The notes below the pieces were generated by a model. That model had not been told where the DNA came from. It saw only the letters and a program-made list of their open reading frames with translations, and ran no database searches. Made by a program: the position numbers and the translations under genes. This document shows positions 35,401 to 49,246 of a DNA stretch of 64,000 nucleotides, one piece after another (positions within the stretch are counted from its first letter, which is position 1; each line of letters starts with the position of its first letter). Source of the stretch: Dendrocalamus latiflorus (taxonomy: Eukaryota > Streptophyta > Magnoliopsida > Poales > Poaceae); NCBI GenBank assembly GCA_017311315.1, contig CM029620.1, forward strand, positions 3,399,779 to 3,463,778, given 5' to 3'.

Positions 35401-38400
35401 TATTGGTATGTATTTCAAATCCGTTTGAGCCGCTGTGAAACTTTCCACCACGATGGATTCCAGCTGAAACTACAAACTCCATCTGTACGAAATAGAGGCA
35501 CGAAATGAAACTGAGTACCAAATACCCCGAATGGAGTTCACATGCACCCTAGCTCACTTTTCATGCATTTTGAATTCGTCTGAGTCAGTATGAAACTACA
35601 AACTCTATTCACACAAAATCGAGGCATGAAATGAAGCTAAGTGCCAAACACCGCGAATAGAGTTCGTATGCATTCTAGCTCAGTTCGCCGTGCATTTCGA
35701 ATCCGTCTGAGTCGGTGTTAAATGTTCCTCCACGACGAGTTCCAATTGAAACTACAAACTGCATCACACCAAATAGAGGCAAGAAATGAAACTGAAGGCC
35801 GAACACCCCGATTGGAGTTCATATGCGCCCTGACTAATTTTGGCATGCATTGGAATCCATCCGAGTAGGTGTGAAACTTTCCTCCACAGTGGCTGTAACT
35901 GAAACAACAAACTCCATGCACACAAAATCGTGGCATATAATTAAACTGGTTGTGAATCACCTCGAATGGAGTTCATATGCACCGTACATCATTCGGGCAC
36001 ACATTTTGAATCTGCCTGAGTTGGTGTGAAACTTTCTCAACGACGGGTTCCAACTGTTACTACAGTGCCATCCACACGAAATCAATGCGTGAAAAGAAAC
36101 TAGGTGAAAAACACCTCGAATGGAACTCATGTACACCCTAGCTCATTTTGGCATGCATTTCGATTTCATCCGGGTCGGTATGACACTTTCCTCTATGACG
36201 AGTTCCGTCTGAAACTTCAAACTCTGTTCGTACGAAATCAAGTCACGTATTGAAACTGAGCGCCAGCACCCCGAATGGAATTCGTACGCACCCTAGCACA
36301 CTTCAACATTTATTTTGAGTCCGTCTAGGTCGGTGTGAAAGTTTCCTCCACGACAGGTTCTAATTGGAAGTAGAAACTTCATTCATACAAAATCAAGGCC
36401 CGAAACAAAATTAAGTGTCAAACACCCAGAATGGAGAGTACATGCGATGTAGCTCATTTTGGCATGCGTTTCGAATCCGTCCAACTTGGTCTGAAACTTG
36501 ACTCAATGGCGGGTACCATTGGACAGTACAAACTCCATGAGCACAAAATCAATGAACGAAATGAAACTGAGTGCCAATACCTCGGATGGAGCTCATATAC
36601 GCCCTAGCTCATTTTGGCAGGCATTTCAAATCCGTCCGAGCCAGTGTGACAGTTTCCTCCACGTGGGTTCCATCTGAAACTAGAAATTCCATACGTACGA
36701 AATGAAGGCATGAAATGAAACTGAGTGCCAAACACCCCAATGGAGTTCATATGCACCCTAGCTCATTTTGGCAGGCATTTCGAATCCGTTCGAGTCGGTG
36801 TTAAACTTTGTCCATGACAGGGTCCATTGGGCAATACAAACTCCTTGCACAGAAAATCGAGCAACGTAATGAAACAACGTGCCAACATCCCGAATGGAAT
36901 TCATATGTGCCCTAGCTCATTTTAGCTTGCATCTTGAATTCGTCCGAGTCGGTGTAAAACTACTTTCCACAGTGCGTTGCTACAAACACAACTCGTATGA
37001 ACGAAATCTCGGCACAAAATGAAATTGAGTTCCAAACACTATGAACGGAGTTCATCTATGCTCTTTTTTATTTTGGCAGGTATATCGAATCCGTCCGAGT
37101 TGATGTGAAACTTTCCTCGATGACGTGTTTCGTTGGGTAGTACAAACTCCATGAGCACAAATCGATGAACGGAATGAAACTGAGTGCCAAACACCTTGAA
37201 TGGAGTTTATGTACACCTTAGGTCATTTTGGCATGCATTTTGAATACGTCCGAGTTGGCGTGACACTTTCTCCATGACCTGTTCCATCTGAAACCACAAA
37301 CTCCATTCGTACAAAATTGAGGCACGAAATGTGCAGAGTGCCAAACACCCCGAATGGGGTTCATATGCGCCCTAACGCATTTCAGCATGCATTTGAAATC
37401 TATCTGAGTTGGTGTTCAACTTTCCTCGACGAGAGGTTCTCTTATGACGTGCAAACAACACGAACGCAAAAATCTTGGTACGCAATGGAACTGAGAGCCA
37501 ACACCACGAATGATGTCCGTATGTGTCCTACCTCATTTTGACATGTACAACGAATCCATCCATGTCGGTGCGAAACTTTCCCCCACAACGGGCTCCATGT
37601 GCAAATCAAACTACAGGCGCACAAAAACTAGGCACGTACTGAAATTGCGTATCAAACACCACGAATGGAGTTTATATGTGTCCTATCTCATATTGGTATG
37701 TATTTCAAATCCGTTTGAGCCGCTGTGAAACTTTCCACCACGATGGATTCCAGCTGAAACTACAAACTCCATCTGTACGAAATAGAGGCACGAAATGAAA
37801 CTGAGTACCAAATACCCCGAATGGAGTTCACATGCACCCTAGCTCACTTTTCATGCATTTTGAATTCGTCTGAGTCAGTATGAAACTACAAACTCTATTC
37901 ACACGAAATCGAGGCATGAAATGAAGCTAAGTGCCAAACACCGCGAATAGAGTTCGTACGCATCCTAGCTCAGTTCGCCGTGCATTTCGAATCCGTCTGA
38001 GTCAGTGTTAAATGTTCCTCCACGACGAGTTCCAATTGAAACTACAAACTGCATCACACCAAATTGAGGCAAGAAATGAAACTGAAGGCCGAACACCCCG
38101 ATTGGAGTTCATATGCGCCCTAACAAATTTTGGCATGCATTGGAATCCATCCGAGTAGGTGTGAAACTTTCCTCCACAGTGGCTGTAACTGAAACAACAA
38201 ACTCCATGCACACAAAATCGTGGCATATAATTACACTGGTTGTGAAACACCTCGAATGGAGTTCATATGCACCGTACATCATTCGGGCACGCATTTTGAA
38301 TCTGCCTGAGTTGGTGTGAAACTTTCTCAATGACGGGTTCCAACTGTTACTACAGTGCCATCCACACGAAATCAATGCGTGAAAAGAAACTAAGTGAAAA

Positions 38401-39605
38401 ACACCTCGAATGGAACTCATGATCTCATTTTGGCATGCATTTCGATTTCATCCGGGTCGGTATGACACTTTCCTCTATGACGAGTTCCGTCTGAAACTTC
38501 AAACTCTATTCGTACGAAATCAAGTCACGTAATGAAGCTGAGCGCCAGCACCCCGAATGGAATTCGTACGCACCCTAGCACACTTCAACATTTATTTTGA
38601 GTCCGTCTAGGTCGGTGTGAAAGTTTCCTCCACTACAGGTTCTAATTGGAAGTAGAAACTCCATTCATACAAAATCAAGGCCCGAAACAAAATTAAGTGT
38701 CAAACACCCAGAATGGAGTGTACACGCGATGTAGCTCATTTTGGCATGCGTTTAGAATCCGTCCAACTTGGTGTGAAACTTAACTCAATGGCGGGTACCA
38801 TTGGACAGTACAAACTCCATGAGCACAAAATCAATGAACGAAATGAAACCGAGTGCCAATACCTCGGATGGAGCTCATATACGCCCTAGCTCATTTTGGC
38901 AGGCATTTCAAATCCGTCCGAGCCAGTGTGACAGTTTCCTCCACGTGGGTTCCATCTGAAACTAGAAATTCCATACGTACGAAATCAAGGCATGAAATGA
39001 AACTGAGTGCCAAACACCCCAATGGAGTTCATATGCACCCTAGCTCATTTTGGCACGCATTACGAATCCGTTCGAGTCGGTGTTAAACTTTGTCCATGAC
39101 AGGGTCCATTGGGCAATACAAACTCCTTGCACATAAAATCGAGCAACGTAATGAAACAACGTGCCAACATCCCGAATGGAATTCATATGTGCCCTAGCTC
39201 ATTTTAGCTTGCATCTTGAATCCGTCTGAGTCGGTGTAAAACTTCTTTCCACAATGCGTTGCTACAAACACAATTCGTATGAACGAAATCTCGGCACAAA
39301 ATGAAATTGAGTTCCAAACACTACGAACGGAGTTCATCTATGCTCTATTTTATTTTGGCAGGTATATCGAATCCGTCCGAGTTGATGTGAAACTTTCCTC
39401 GATGACGGGTTTCGTTGGGTAGTACAAACTCCATGAGCACAAATCGATGAACGGAATGAAACTGAGTGCCAAACACCTTGAATGGAGTTTATGTACACCT
39501 TAGGTCATTTTGGCATGCATTTTGAATACGTCCGAGTTGGCGTGACACTTTCTCCATGACCTGTTCCATCTGAAACCACAAACTCCATTCGTACAAAATT
39601 GAGGC
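32432..39605 (+). repeat. Satellite array block 4
   Basis: HOR marker monomers lie at 34279, 36569 and 38851 (spacings 2290 and 2282). The block starts at HOR position 4750 and ends at the assembly gap inside the sixth monomer. The change from 2290 to 2282 comes from an 8-bp deletion first seen at 38421, where tacaccct is lost after gaactcatg. Confidence 0.95.
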
Positions 39606-39705
39606 NNNNNNNNNNNNNNNNNNNNNNNNNNNNNNNNNNNNNNNNNNNNNNNNNNNNNNNNNNNNNNNNNNNNNNNNNNNNNNNNNNNNNNNNNNNNNNN
39701 NNNNN
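39606..39705. other. Assembly gap, 100 N
   Basis: Exactly 100 N, the usual placeholder for a gap of unknown size. Left flank is at the start of monomer 6 and right flank just before monomer 1, so at least about 1.5 kb of HOR is missing if register is kept, possibly plus whole 2.28-kb units. Confidence 0.97.
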
Positions 39706-42700
39706 AATGAGACTGAGTGCCAATACCTCGGATGGAGCTCATATACGCCCTAGCTCATTTTGGCAGGCATTTCAAATCCGTCCGAGCCAGTGTGACAGTT
39801 TCCTCCACGTGGGTTCCATCTGAAACTAGAAATTCCATACGTACGAAATCAAGGCATGAAATGAAACTGAGTGCCAAACACCCCAATGGAGTTCATATGC
39901 ACCCTAGCTCATTTTGGCACGCATTACGAATCCGTTCGAGTCGGTGTTAAACTTTGTCCATGACAGGGTCCATTGGGCAATACAAACTCCTTGCACATAA
40001 AATCGAGCAACGTAATGAAACAACGTGCCAACATCCCGAATGGAATTCATATGTGCCCTAGCTCATTTTAGCTTGCATATTGAATCCGTCCGAGTCGGTG
40101 TAAAACTTCTTTCCACAGTGCGTTGCTACAAACACAATTCGTATGAATGAAATCTCGGCACAAAATGAAATTGAGTTCCAAACACTACGAACGGAGTTCA
40201 TCTATGCTCTATTTTATTTTGGCAGGTATATCGAATCCGTCCGAGTTGATGTGAATCTTTCCTCGATGACGGGTTTCATTGGGTAGTACAAACTCCATGA
40301 GCACAAATCGATGAACGGAATGAAACTGAGTGCCAAACACCTTGAATGGAGTTTATGTACACCTTAGGTCATTTTGGCATGCATTTTGAATACGTCCGAG
40401 TTGGCGTGACACTTTCTCCATGACCTGTTCCATCTGAAACCATAAACTCCATTCGTACAAAATTGGGGCACGAAATGTGCATAGTGCCAAACACCCTGAA
40501 TGGCGTTCATATGCGCCCTAACGCATTTCAGCATGCATTTCAAATCTATCTGAGTTGGTGTTCAACTTTCCTCGACGAGGGGTTCTCTTATGACGTGCAA
40601 ACAACACGAACGCAAAAATCTTGGCACGCATTGGAACTGAGAGCCAACACCACGAATGATGTTCGTATGTGTCCTACCTCATTTTGACATGTACAACGAA
40701 TCCATCCATGTCGGTGCGAAACTTTCCCCCACGACGGGCTCCATGTGTAAATCAAACTACAGGCGCACAAAAACTAGGCACGTACTGAAATTGCGTACCA
40801 AACACCATGAATGGAGTTTATATGTGTCCTATCTCATATTGGTATGTATTTCAAATCCGTTTGAGCCGCTGTGAAACTTTCCACCATGATGGATTCCAGC
40901 TGAAACTACAAACTCCATCTGTACGAAATAGAGGCATGAAACGAAACTGAGTACCAAATACCCCGAATGGAGTTCACATGCACCCTAGGTCACTTTTTCA
41001 TGCATTTTGAATTCGTCTGAGTCAGTATGAAACTACAAACTCTATTCACACGAAATCGAGGCATGAAATGAAGCTAAGTGCCAAACACCGCGAATAGAGT
41101 TCGTATGCATCCTAGCTCAGTTCGCCGTGCATTTCGAATCCGTCTGAGTCGGTGTTAAATGTTCCTCCACGACGAGTTCCAATTGAAACTACAAACTGCA
41201 TCACACCAAATTGAGGCAAGAAATGAAACTGATGGCCGAACACCCCGATTGGAGTTCATATGCGCCCTAACTAATTTTGGCATGCATTGGAATCCATCCG
41301 AGTAGGTGTGAAACTTTCCTCCACAGTGGCTGTAACTGAAACAACAAACTCCATGCACACAAAATCGTGGCATATAATTAAACTGGTTGTGAAACACCTC
41401 GAATGGAGTTCATATGCACCGTACATCATTCGGGCACGCATTTTGAATCTGCCTGAGTTGGTGTGAAACTTTCTCAACGACGGGTTCCAACTGTTTCTAC
41501 AGTGCCATCCACACGAAATCAATGCGTGAAAAGAAACTAAGTGAAAAACACCTCGAATGGAACTCATGAGCTCATTTTGGCATGCATTTCGATTTCATCT
41601 GGGTCGGTATGACACTTTCCTCTATGACGAGTTCCGTCTGAAACTTCAAACTCTATTCGTACGAAATCAAGTCACGTAATGAAGCTGACCGCCAGCACCC
41701 CGAATGGAATTCGTACGCACCCTAGCAAACTTCAACATTTATTTTGAGTCCGTCTAGGTCGGTGTGAAAGTTTCCTCCACGACAGGTTCTAATTGGAAGT
41801 AGAAACTCCATTCATACAAAATTAAGGCCCGAAACAAAATTAAGTGTCATACACCCAGAATGGAGTGTACACGCGATGTAGCTCATTTTGGCATGCGTTT
41901 AGAATCCGTCCAACTTGGTGAGAAACTTAACTCAATGGCGGGTACCATTGGACAGTACAAACTCTATGAGCACAAAATCAATGAACGAAATGAAACTGAG
42001 TGCCAACACCTCGGATGGAGCTCATATACGCCCTAGCTCATTTTGGCAGGCATTTCAAATCCGTCCGAGCCAGTGTGATCGTTTCCTCCACGTGGGTTCC
42101 ATCTGAAACTAGAAATTCCATACGTACGAAATCAAGGCATGAAATGAAACTGAGTGCCAAACACCCCAATGGAGTTCATATGCACCCTAGCTCATTTTGG
42201 CACGTATTACGAATCCGTTCGAGTCGGTGTTAAACTTTGTCCATTACAGGGTCCATTGGGCAATACAAACTCCTTTCACATAAAATCGAGCAACGTAATG
42301 AAACAACGTGCCAACATCCCGAATGGAATTCATATGTGCCCTAGCTCATTTTAGCTTGCATCTTGAATCCGTCCGAGTCGGTGTAAAACTTCTTTCCACA
42401 GTGCGTTGCTACAAACACAATTCGTATGAATGAAATCTCGGCACAAAATGAAATTGAGTTCCAAACACTACGAACGGAGTTCATCTATGCACTATTTTAT
42501 TTTGGCAGGTATATCGAATCCGTCCGAGTTGATGTGAATCTTTCCTCGATGACGGGTTTCATTGGGTAGTACAAACTCCATGAGCACAAATCGATGAACG
42601 GAATGAAACTGAGTGCCAAACACCTTGAATGGAGTTTATGTACACCTTAGGTCATTTTGGCATGCATTTTGAATACGTCCGAGTTGGCGTGACACTTTCT

Positions 42701-45700
42701 CCATGACCTGTTCCATCTGAAACCAAAACTCCATTCGTACAAAATTGGGGCACGAAATGTGCATAGTGCCAAACACCCTGAATGGCATTCATATGCGCCC
42801 TAGCGCATTTCAGCATGCATTTCAAATCTATCTGAGTTGGTGTTCAACTTTCCTCGATGAGGGTTCTCTTATGACGTGCAAACAACACAAACGCAAAAAT
42901 CTTGGCACGCAATGGAACTGAGAGCCAACACCACGAATGATGTTCGTATGTGTCCTACCTCATTTTGACATGTACAACGAATCCATCCATGTCGGTGCGA
43001 AACTTTCCCCCACGACGTGCTCCACGTGCAAATCAAACTACAGGCGCACAAAAACTTGGCACGTACTGAAATTGCGTACCAAACACCACGAATAGAGTTT
43101 ATATGTGTCCTATCTCATATTGGTATATATTTCAAATCCGTTTGAGCCGCTGTGAAACTTTCCACCACGATGGATTCCAGCTGAAACTACAAACTCCATC
43201 TGTACGAAATAGAGGCACGAAATGAAACTGAGTTCCAAATACCCCGAATGGAGTTCACATGCACCCTAGGTCACTTTTTCATGCATTTTGAATTCGTCTG
43301 AGTCAGTATGAAACTACAAACTCTATTCACACGAAATCGAGGCATGAAATGAAGCTAAGTGCCAAACACCGCGAATAGAGTTCGTATGCATCCTAGCTCA
43401 GTTCGCCGTGCATTTCGAATCCGTCTGAGTCGGTGTTAAATGTTCCTCCACGACGAGTTCCAATTGAAACTACAAACTGCATCACACCAAATTGAGGCAA
43501 GAAATGAAACTGAAGGCCGATCACCCCGATTGGAGTTCATATGCGCCCTAACTAATTTTGGCATGCATTGCAATCCATCCGAGTAGGTGTGAAACTTTCC
43601 TCCACAGTGGCTGTAACTAAAACAACAAACTCCATGCACACAAAATCGAGGCATATAATTAAACTGGTTGTGAAACACCTCGAATGGAGTTCATATGCAC
43701 CGTACATCATTCAGGCACGCATTTTGAATCTGCCTGAGTTGGTGTGAAACTTTCTCAACGACGGGTTCCAACTGTTACTACAGTGCCATCCACACGAAAT
43801 CAATGCGTGAAAAGAAACTAAGTGAAAAACACCTCGAATGGAACTCATGAGCTCATTTTGGCATGCATTTCGATTTCATCCGGGTCGGTATGACACTTTC
43901 CTCTATGACGAGTTCCGTCTGAAACTTCAAACTCTATTCGTACGAAATCAAGTCACGTAATGAAGCTGACCGCCAGCACCCCGAATGGAATTCGTACGCA
44001 CCCTAGCACACTTCAACATTTATTTTGAGTCCGTCTAGATCGGTGTGAAAGTTTCCTCCACGACAGGTTCTAATTGGAAGTAGAAACTCCATTCATACAA
44101 AATCAAGGCCCGAAACAAAATTAAGTGTCAAACACCCAGAATGGAGTGTACACGCGATGTAGCTCATTTTGGCATGCGTTTAGAATCCGTCCAACTTGGT
44201 GTGAAACTTAACTCAATGGCGGGTACCATTGGACAGTACAAACTCCATGAGCACAAAATCAATGAACGAAATGAAACTGAGTGCCAATACCTCGGATGGA
44301 GCTCATATACGCCATAGCTCATTTTGGCAGGCATTTCAAATCCGTCCGAGCCAGTGTGACAGTTTCCTCCACGTGGGTTCCATCTGAAACTAGAAATTCC
44401 ATACGTACAAAATCAAGGCATGAAATGAAACTGAGTGCCAAACACCCCAATGGAGTTCATATGCACCCTAGCTCATTTTGGCACGCATTACGAATCCGTT
44501 CGAGTCGGTGTTAAACTTTGTCCATGACAGGGTCCATTGGGCAATACAAACTCCTTGCACATAAAATCGAGCAACGTAATGAAACAACGTGCCAACATCC
44601 CGAATGGAATTCATATGTGCCCTAGCTCATTTTAGCTTGCATCTTGAATCCGTCCGAGTCGGTGTAAAACTTCTTTCCACAGTGCGTTGCTACAAACACA
44701 ATTCGTATGAATGAAATCTCGGCACAAAATGAAATTGAGTTCCAAACACTACGAACGGAGTTCATCTATGCTCTATTTTATTTTGGCAGGTATATCGAAT
44801 CTGTCCGAGTTGATGTGAATCTTTCCTCGATGACGGGTTTCATTGGGTAGTACAAACTCCATGAGCACAAATCGATGAACGGAATGAAACTGAGTGCCAA
44901 ACACCTTGAATGGAGTTTATGTACACCTTAGGTCATTTTGGCATGCATTTTGAATACGTCCGAGTTGGCGTGACACTTTCTCCATGACCTGTCCCATCTG
45001 AAACCACAAACTCCATTCGTACAAAATTGGGGCACGAAATGTGCATAGTGCAAAACACCCTGAATGGGGTTCATATGCGCCCTAACGCATTTCAGCATGC
45101 ATTTCAAATCTATCTGAGTTGGTGTTCAACTTTCCTCGATGAGGGTTCTCTTATGACGTGCAAACAACACAAACGCAAAAATCTTGGCACGCAATGGAAC
45201 TGAGAGCCAACACCACGAATGATGTTCGTATGTGTCCTACCTCATTTTGACATGTACAACGAATCCACACATGTCGGTGCGAAACTTTCCCCCATGACGG
45301 GCTCCATGTGCAAATCAAACTACAGGCGCACAAAAACTAGGCACGTACTGAAATTGCGTACCAAACACCACGAATGGAGTTTATATATGTCCTATCTCAT
45401 ATTGGTATGTATTTCAAATCCGTTTGAGCCGCTGTGAAACTTTCCACCACGATGGATTCCAGCTGAAACTACAAACTCCATCTGTACGAAATAGAGGCAC
45501 GAAATGAAACTGAGTTCCAATACCCCGAATGGAGTTCACATGCACCCTAGGTCACTTTTTCATGCATTTTGAATTCGTCTGAGTCAGTATGAAACTACAA
45601 ACTCTATTCACACGAAATCGAGGCATGAAATGAAGCTAAGTGCCAAACACCGCGAATAGAGTTCCTATGCATCCTAGCTCAGTTCGCCGTGCATTTCGAA

Positions 45701-47599
45701 TCCGTCTGAGTCGGTGTTAAATGTTCCTCCACGACGAGTTCCAATTGAAACTACAAACTGCATCACACCAAATTGAGGCAAGAAATGAAACTGAAGGCCG
45801 ATCACCCCGATTGGAGTTCATATGCGCCCTAACTAATTTTGGCATGCATTGCAATCCATCCGAGTAGGTGTGAAACTTTCCTCCACAGTGGCTGTCACTG
45901 AAACAACAAACTCCATGCACACAAAATCGAGGCATATAATTAAACTGGTTGTGAAACTCCTCGAATGGAGTTCATATGCACCGTACATCATTCAGGCACG
46001 CATTTTGAATCTGCCTGAGTTGGTGTGAAACTTTCTCAACGACGGGTTCCAACTGTTACTACAGTGCCATCCACACGAAATCAATGCGTGAAAAGAAACT
46101 AAGTGAAAAACACCTCGAATGGAACTCATGAGCTCATTTTGGCATGCATTTCGATTTCATCCGGGTCGGTATGACACTTTCCTCTATGACGAGTTCCGTC
46201 TGAAACTTCAAACTCTATTCGTACGAAATCAAGTCACGTAATGAAGCTGACCGCCAGCACCCCGAATGGAATTCGTACGCACCCTAGCACACTTCAACAT
46301 TTATTTTGAGTCCGTCTAGGTCGGTGTGAAAGTTTCCTCCACGACAGGTTCTAATTGGAAGTAGAAACTCCATTCATACAAAATCAAGGCCCGAAACAAA
46401 ATTAAGTGTCAAACACCCAGAATGGAGTGTACACGCGATGTAGCTCATTTTGGCATGCGTTTAGAATCCGTCCAACTTGGTGTGAAACTTAACTCAATGG
46501 CGGGTACCATTGGACAGTACAAACTCCATGAGCACAAAATCAATGAACGAAATGAAACTGAGTGCCAATACCTCGGATGGAGCTCATATACGCCATAGCT
46601 CATTTTGGCAGGCATTTCAAATCCGTCCGAGCCAGTGTGACAGTTTCCTCCACGTGGGTTCCATCTGAAACTAGAAATTCCATACGTACGAAATCAAGGC
46701 ATGAAATGAAACTGAGTGCCAAACACCCCAATGGAGTTCATATGCACCCTAGCTCATTTTGGCACGCATTACGAATCCATTCGAGTCGGTGTTAAACTTT
46801 GTCCATGACAGGGTCCATTGGGCAATACAAACTCCTTGCACATAAAATCGAGCAACGTAATGAAACAACGTGCCAACATCCCGAATGGAATTCATATGTG
46901 CCCTAGCTCATTTTAGCTTGCATCTTGAATCCGTCCGAGTCGGTGTAAAACTTCTTTCCACAGTGCGTTGCTACAAACACAATTCGTATGAATGAAATCT
47001 CGGCACAAAATGAAATTGAGTTCCAAACACTACGAACGGAGTTCATCTATGCTCTATTTTATTTTGGCAGGTATATCGAATCCGTCCGAGTTGATGTGAA
47101 TCTTTCCTCGATGACGGGTTTCATTGGGTAGTACAAACTCCATGAGCACAAATCGATGAACGGAATGAAACTGAGTGCCAAACACCTTGAATGGAGTTTA
47201 TGTACACCTTAGGTCATTTTGGCATGCATTTTGAATACGTCCGAGTTGGCGTGACACTTTCTCCATGACCTGTCCCATCTGAAACCACAAACTCCATTCG
47301 TACAAAATTGGGGCACGAAATGTGCATAGTGCAAAACACCCTGAATGGGGTTCATATGCGCCCTAACGCATTTCAGCATGCATTTCAAACCTATCTGAGT
47401 TGGTGTTCAACTTTCCTCGACGAGGGGTTCTCTTAAGACGTGCAAACAACACGAACGCAAAAATCTTGGCACGCAATGGAACTGAGAGCCGACACCACGA
47501 ATGATGTTCGTATGTGTCCTACCTCATTTTGACATGTACAACGAATCCATCCATGTCGGTGCGAAACTTTCCCCCACGACGGGCTCCATGTGCAAATCA
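39706..47599 (+). repeat. Satellite array block 5, 8-bp-deletion subfamily
   Basis: Marker monomers lie at 39715, 41998, 44279 and 46560 (spacings 2283, 2281, 2281). Every HOR here has the 8-bp deletion (41570, 43852, 46132). Other shared variants are cttgcacataaaatcg, gcattacgaatcc and gtgaatctttcctcg. These mark a recently spread subfamily. Confidence 0.95.
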
Positions 47600-49246
47600 T
47601 TACGTTGCTCGATTTTATGTGCAAGGAGTTTGTATTGCCCAATGGACCCTGTCATGGACAAAGTTTAACACCGACTCGAACGGATTCGTAATGCGTGCCA
47701 AAATGAGCTAGGGTGCATATGAACTCCATTGGGGTGTTTGGCACTCAGTTTCATTTCATGCCTTGATTTCGTACGTATGGAATTTCTAGTTTCAGATGGA
47801 ACCCACGTGGAGGAAACTGTCACACTGGCTCGGACGGATTTGAAATGCCTGCCAAAATGAGCTAGGGCGTATATGAGCTCCATCCGAGGTATTGGCACTC
47901 AGTTTCATTTCGTTCATTGATTTTGTGCTCATGGAGTTTGTACTGTCCAATGGTACCCGCCATTGAGTTAAGTTTCACACCAAGTTGGACGGATTCGAAA
48001 CGCATGCCAAAATGAGCTACATCGCATGTACACTCCATTCTGGGTGTTTGACACTTAATTATTTTTCGGGCCTTGATTTTGTATGAATGGAGTTTCTACT
48101 TCCAATTAGAACCTGTCGTGGAGGAAACTTTCACACCGACCTAGACGGACTCAAAATAAATGTTGAAGTGTGCTAGGGTGCGTACGAATTCCATTCGGGG
48201 TGCTGGTGCTCAGTTTCATTACGTGACTTGATTTCGTACGAATAGAGTTTGAAGTTTCAGACGGAACTCGTCATAGAGGAAAGTGTCATACCGACCCGGA
48301 TGAAATCGAAATGCATGCCAAAATGAGCTCATGAGTTCCATTCGAGGTGTTTTTCACTTAGTTTTTTTTCACGCATTGATTTCGTGTGGATGGCACTGTA
48401 GTAACAGTTGGAACCCGTCGTTGAGAAAGTTTCACACCAACTCAGGCAGATTCAAAATGCGTGCCCGAATGATGTACGGTGCATATGAACTCCATTCGAG
48501 GTGTTTCACAACCAGTTTAATTATATGCCACGATTTTGTGTGCATCGAGTTTGTTGTTTCAGTTACAGCCACTGTGGAGGAAAGTTTCACACCTACTCGG
48601 ATGGATTCCAATGCATGCCATAATTAGTTAGGGCGCATATGAACTCCAATCGGGGTGTTCGGCCTTCAGTTTCATTTCTTGCCTCAATTTGGTGTGATGC
48701 AGTTTGTTGTTTCAATTGGAACTCGACGTGGAGGAACATTTAACACCGACTCAGACGGATTTGAAATGCACGGCGAACAGAGCTAGGATGCATACGAACT
48801 CTATTCGCGGTGTTTGGCACTTAGCTTCATTTCATGCCTCTATTTCATGTGAATAGAGTTTGTAGTTTCATACTGACTCAGACGAATTCAAAATGCATGA
48901 AAAAGTGACCTAGGGTGCATGTGAACTCCATTCGGGGTATTTGGTACTCAGTTTCATTTCGTGCCTCTATTTCGTACAGATGGCGTTTGTAGTTTCAGCT
49001 GGAATCCATCGTGGTGGAAAGTTTCACAGCAGCTCAAACGGATTTGAAATACATACCAATATGAGATAGGACACATATAAACTCCATTCGTGGTGTTTGG
49101 TACGCAATTTCAGCACGTGCCTAGTTTTTGTGCGCCTGTAGTTTGATTTGCACATGGAGCCCGTCGTGGGGGAAAGTTTCGCACCGACATGGATGGATTC
49201 GTTGTACATGTCAAAATGAGGTAGGACACATACGAACATCATTCGT
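47600..49246 (-). repeat. Inverted satellite segment inside the array
   Basis: The whole stretch is the same satellite on the opposite strand. In its own sense it runs from HOR position 2946 to 4609 and carries the 8-bp deletion of the neighbouring subfamily. The left junction shares 3 bp (tca, 47597-47599) and the right 6 bp (ggtgtt, 49247-49252). Normal orientation returns at HOR position 4534. Confidence 0.95.

Noticed and set aside
47600..49246. A second satellite family on the minus strand
   Set aside because: Its reverse complement is the same HOR with the same local 8-bp deletion, so it is an inversion and not a new family.
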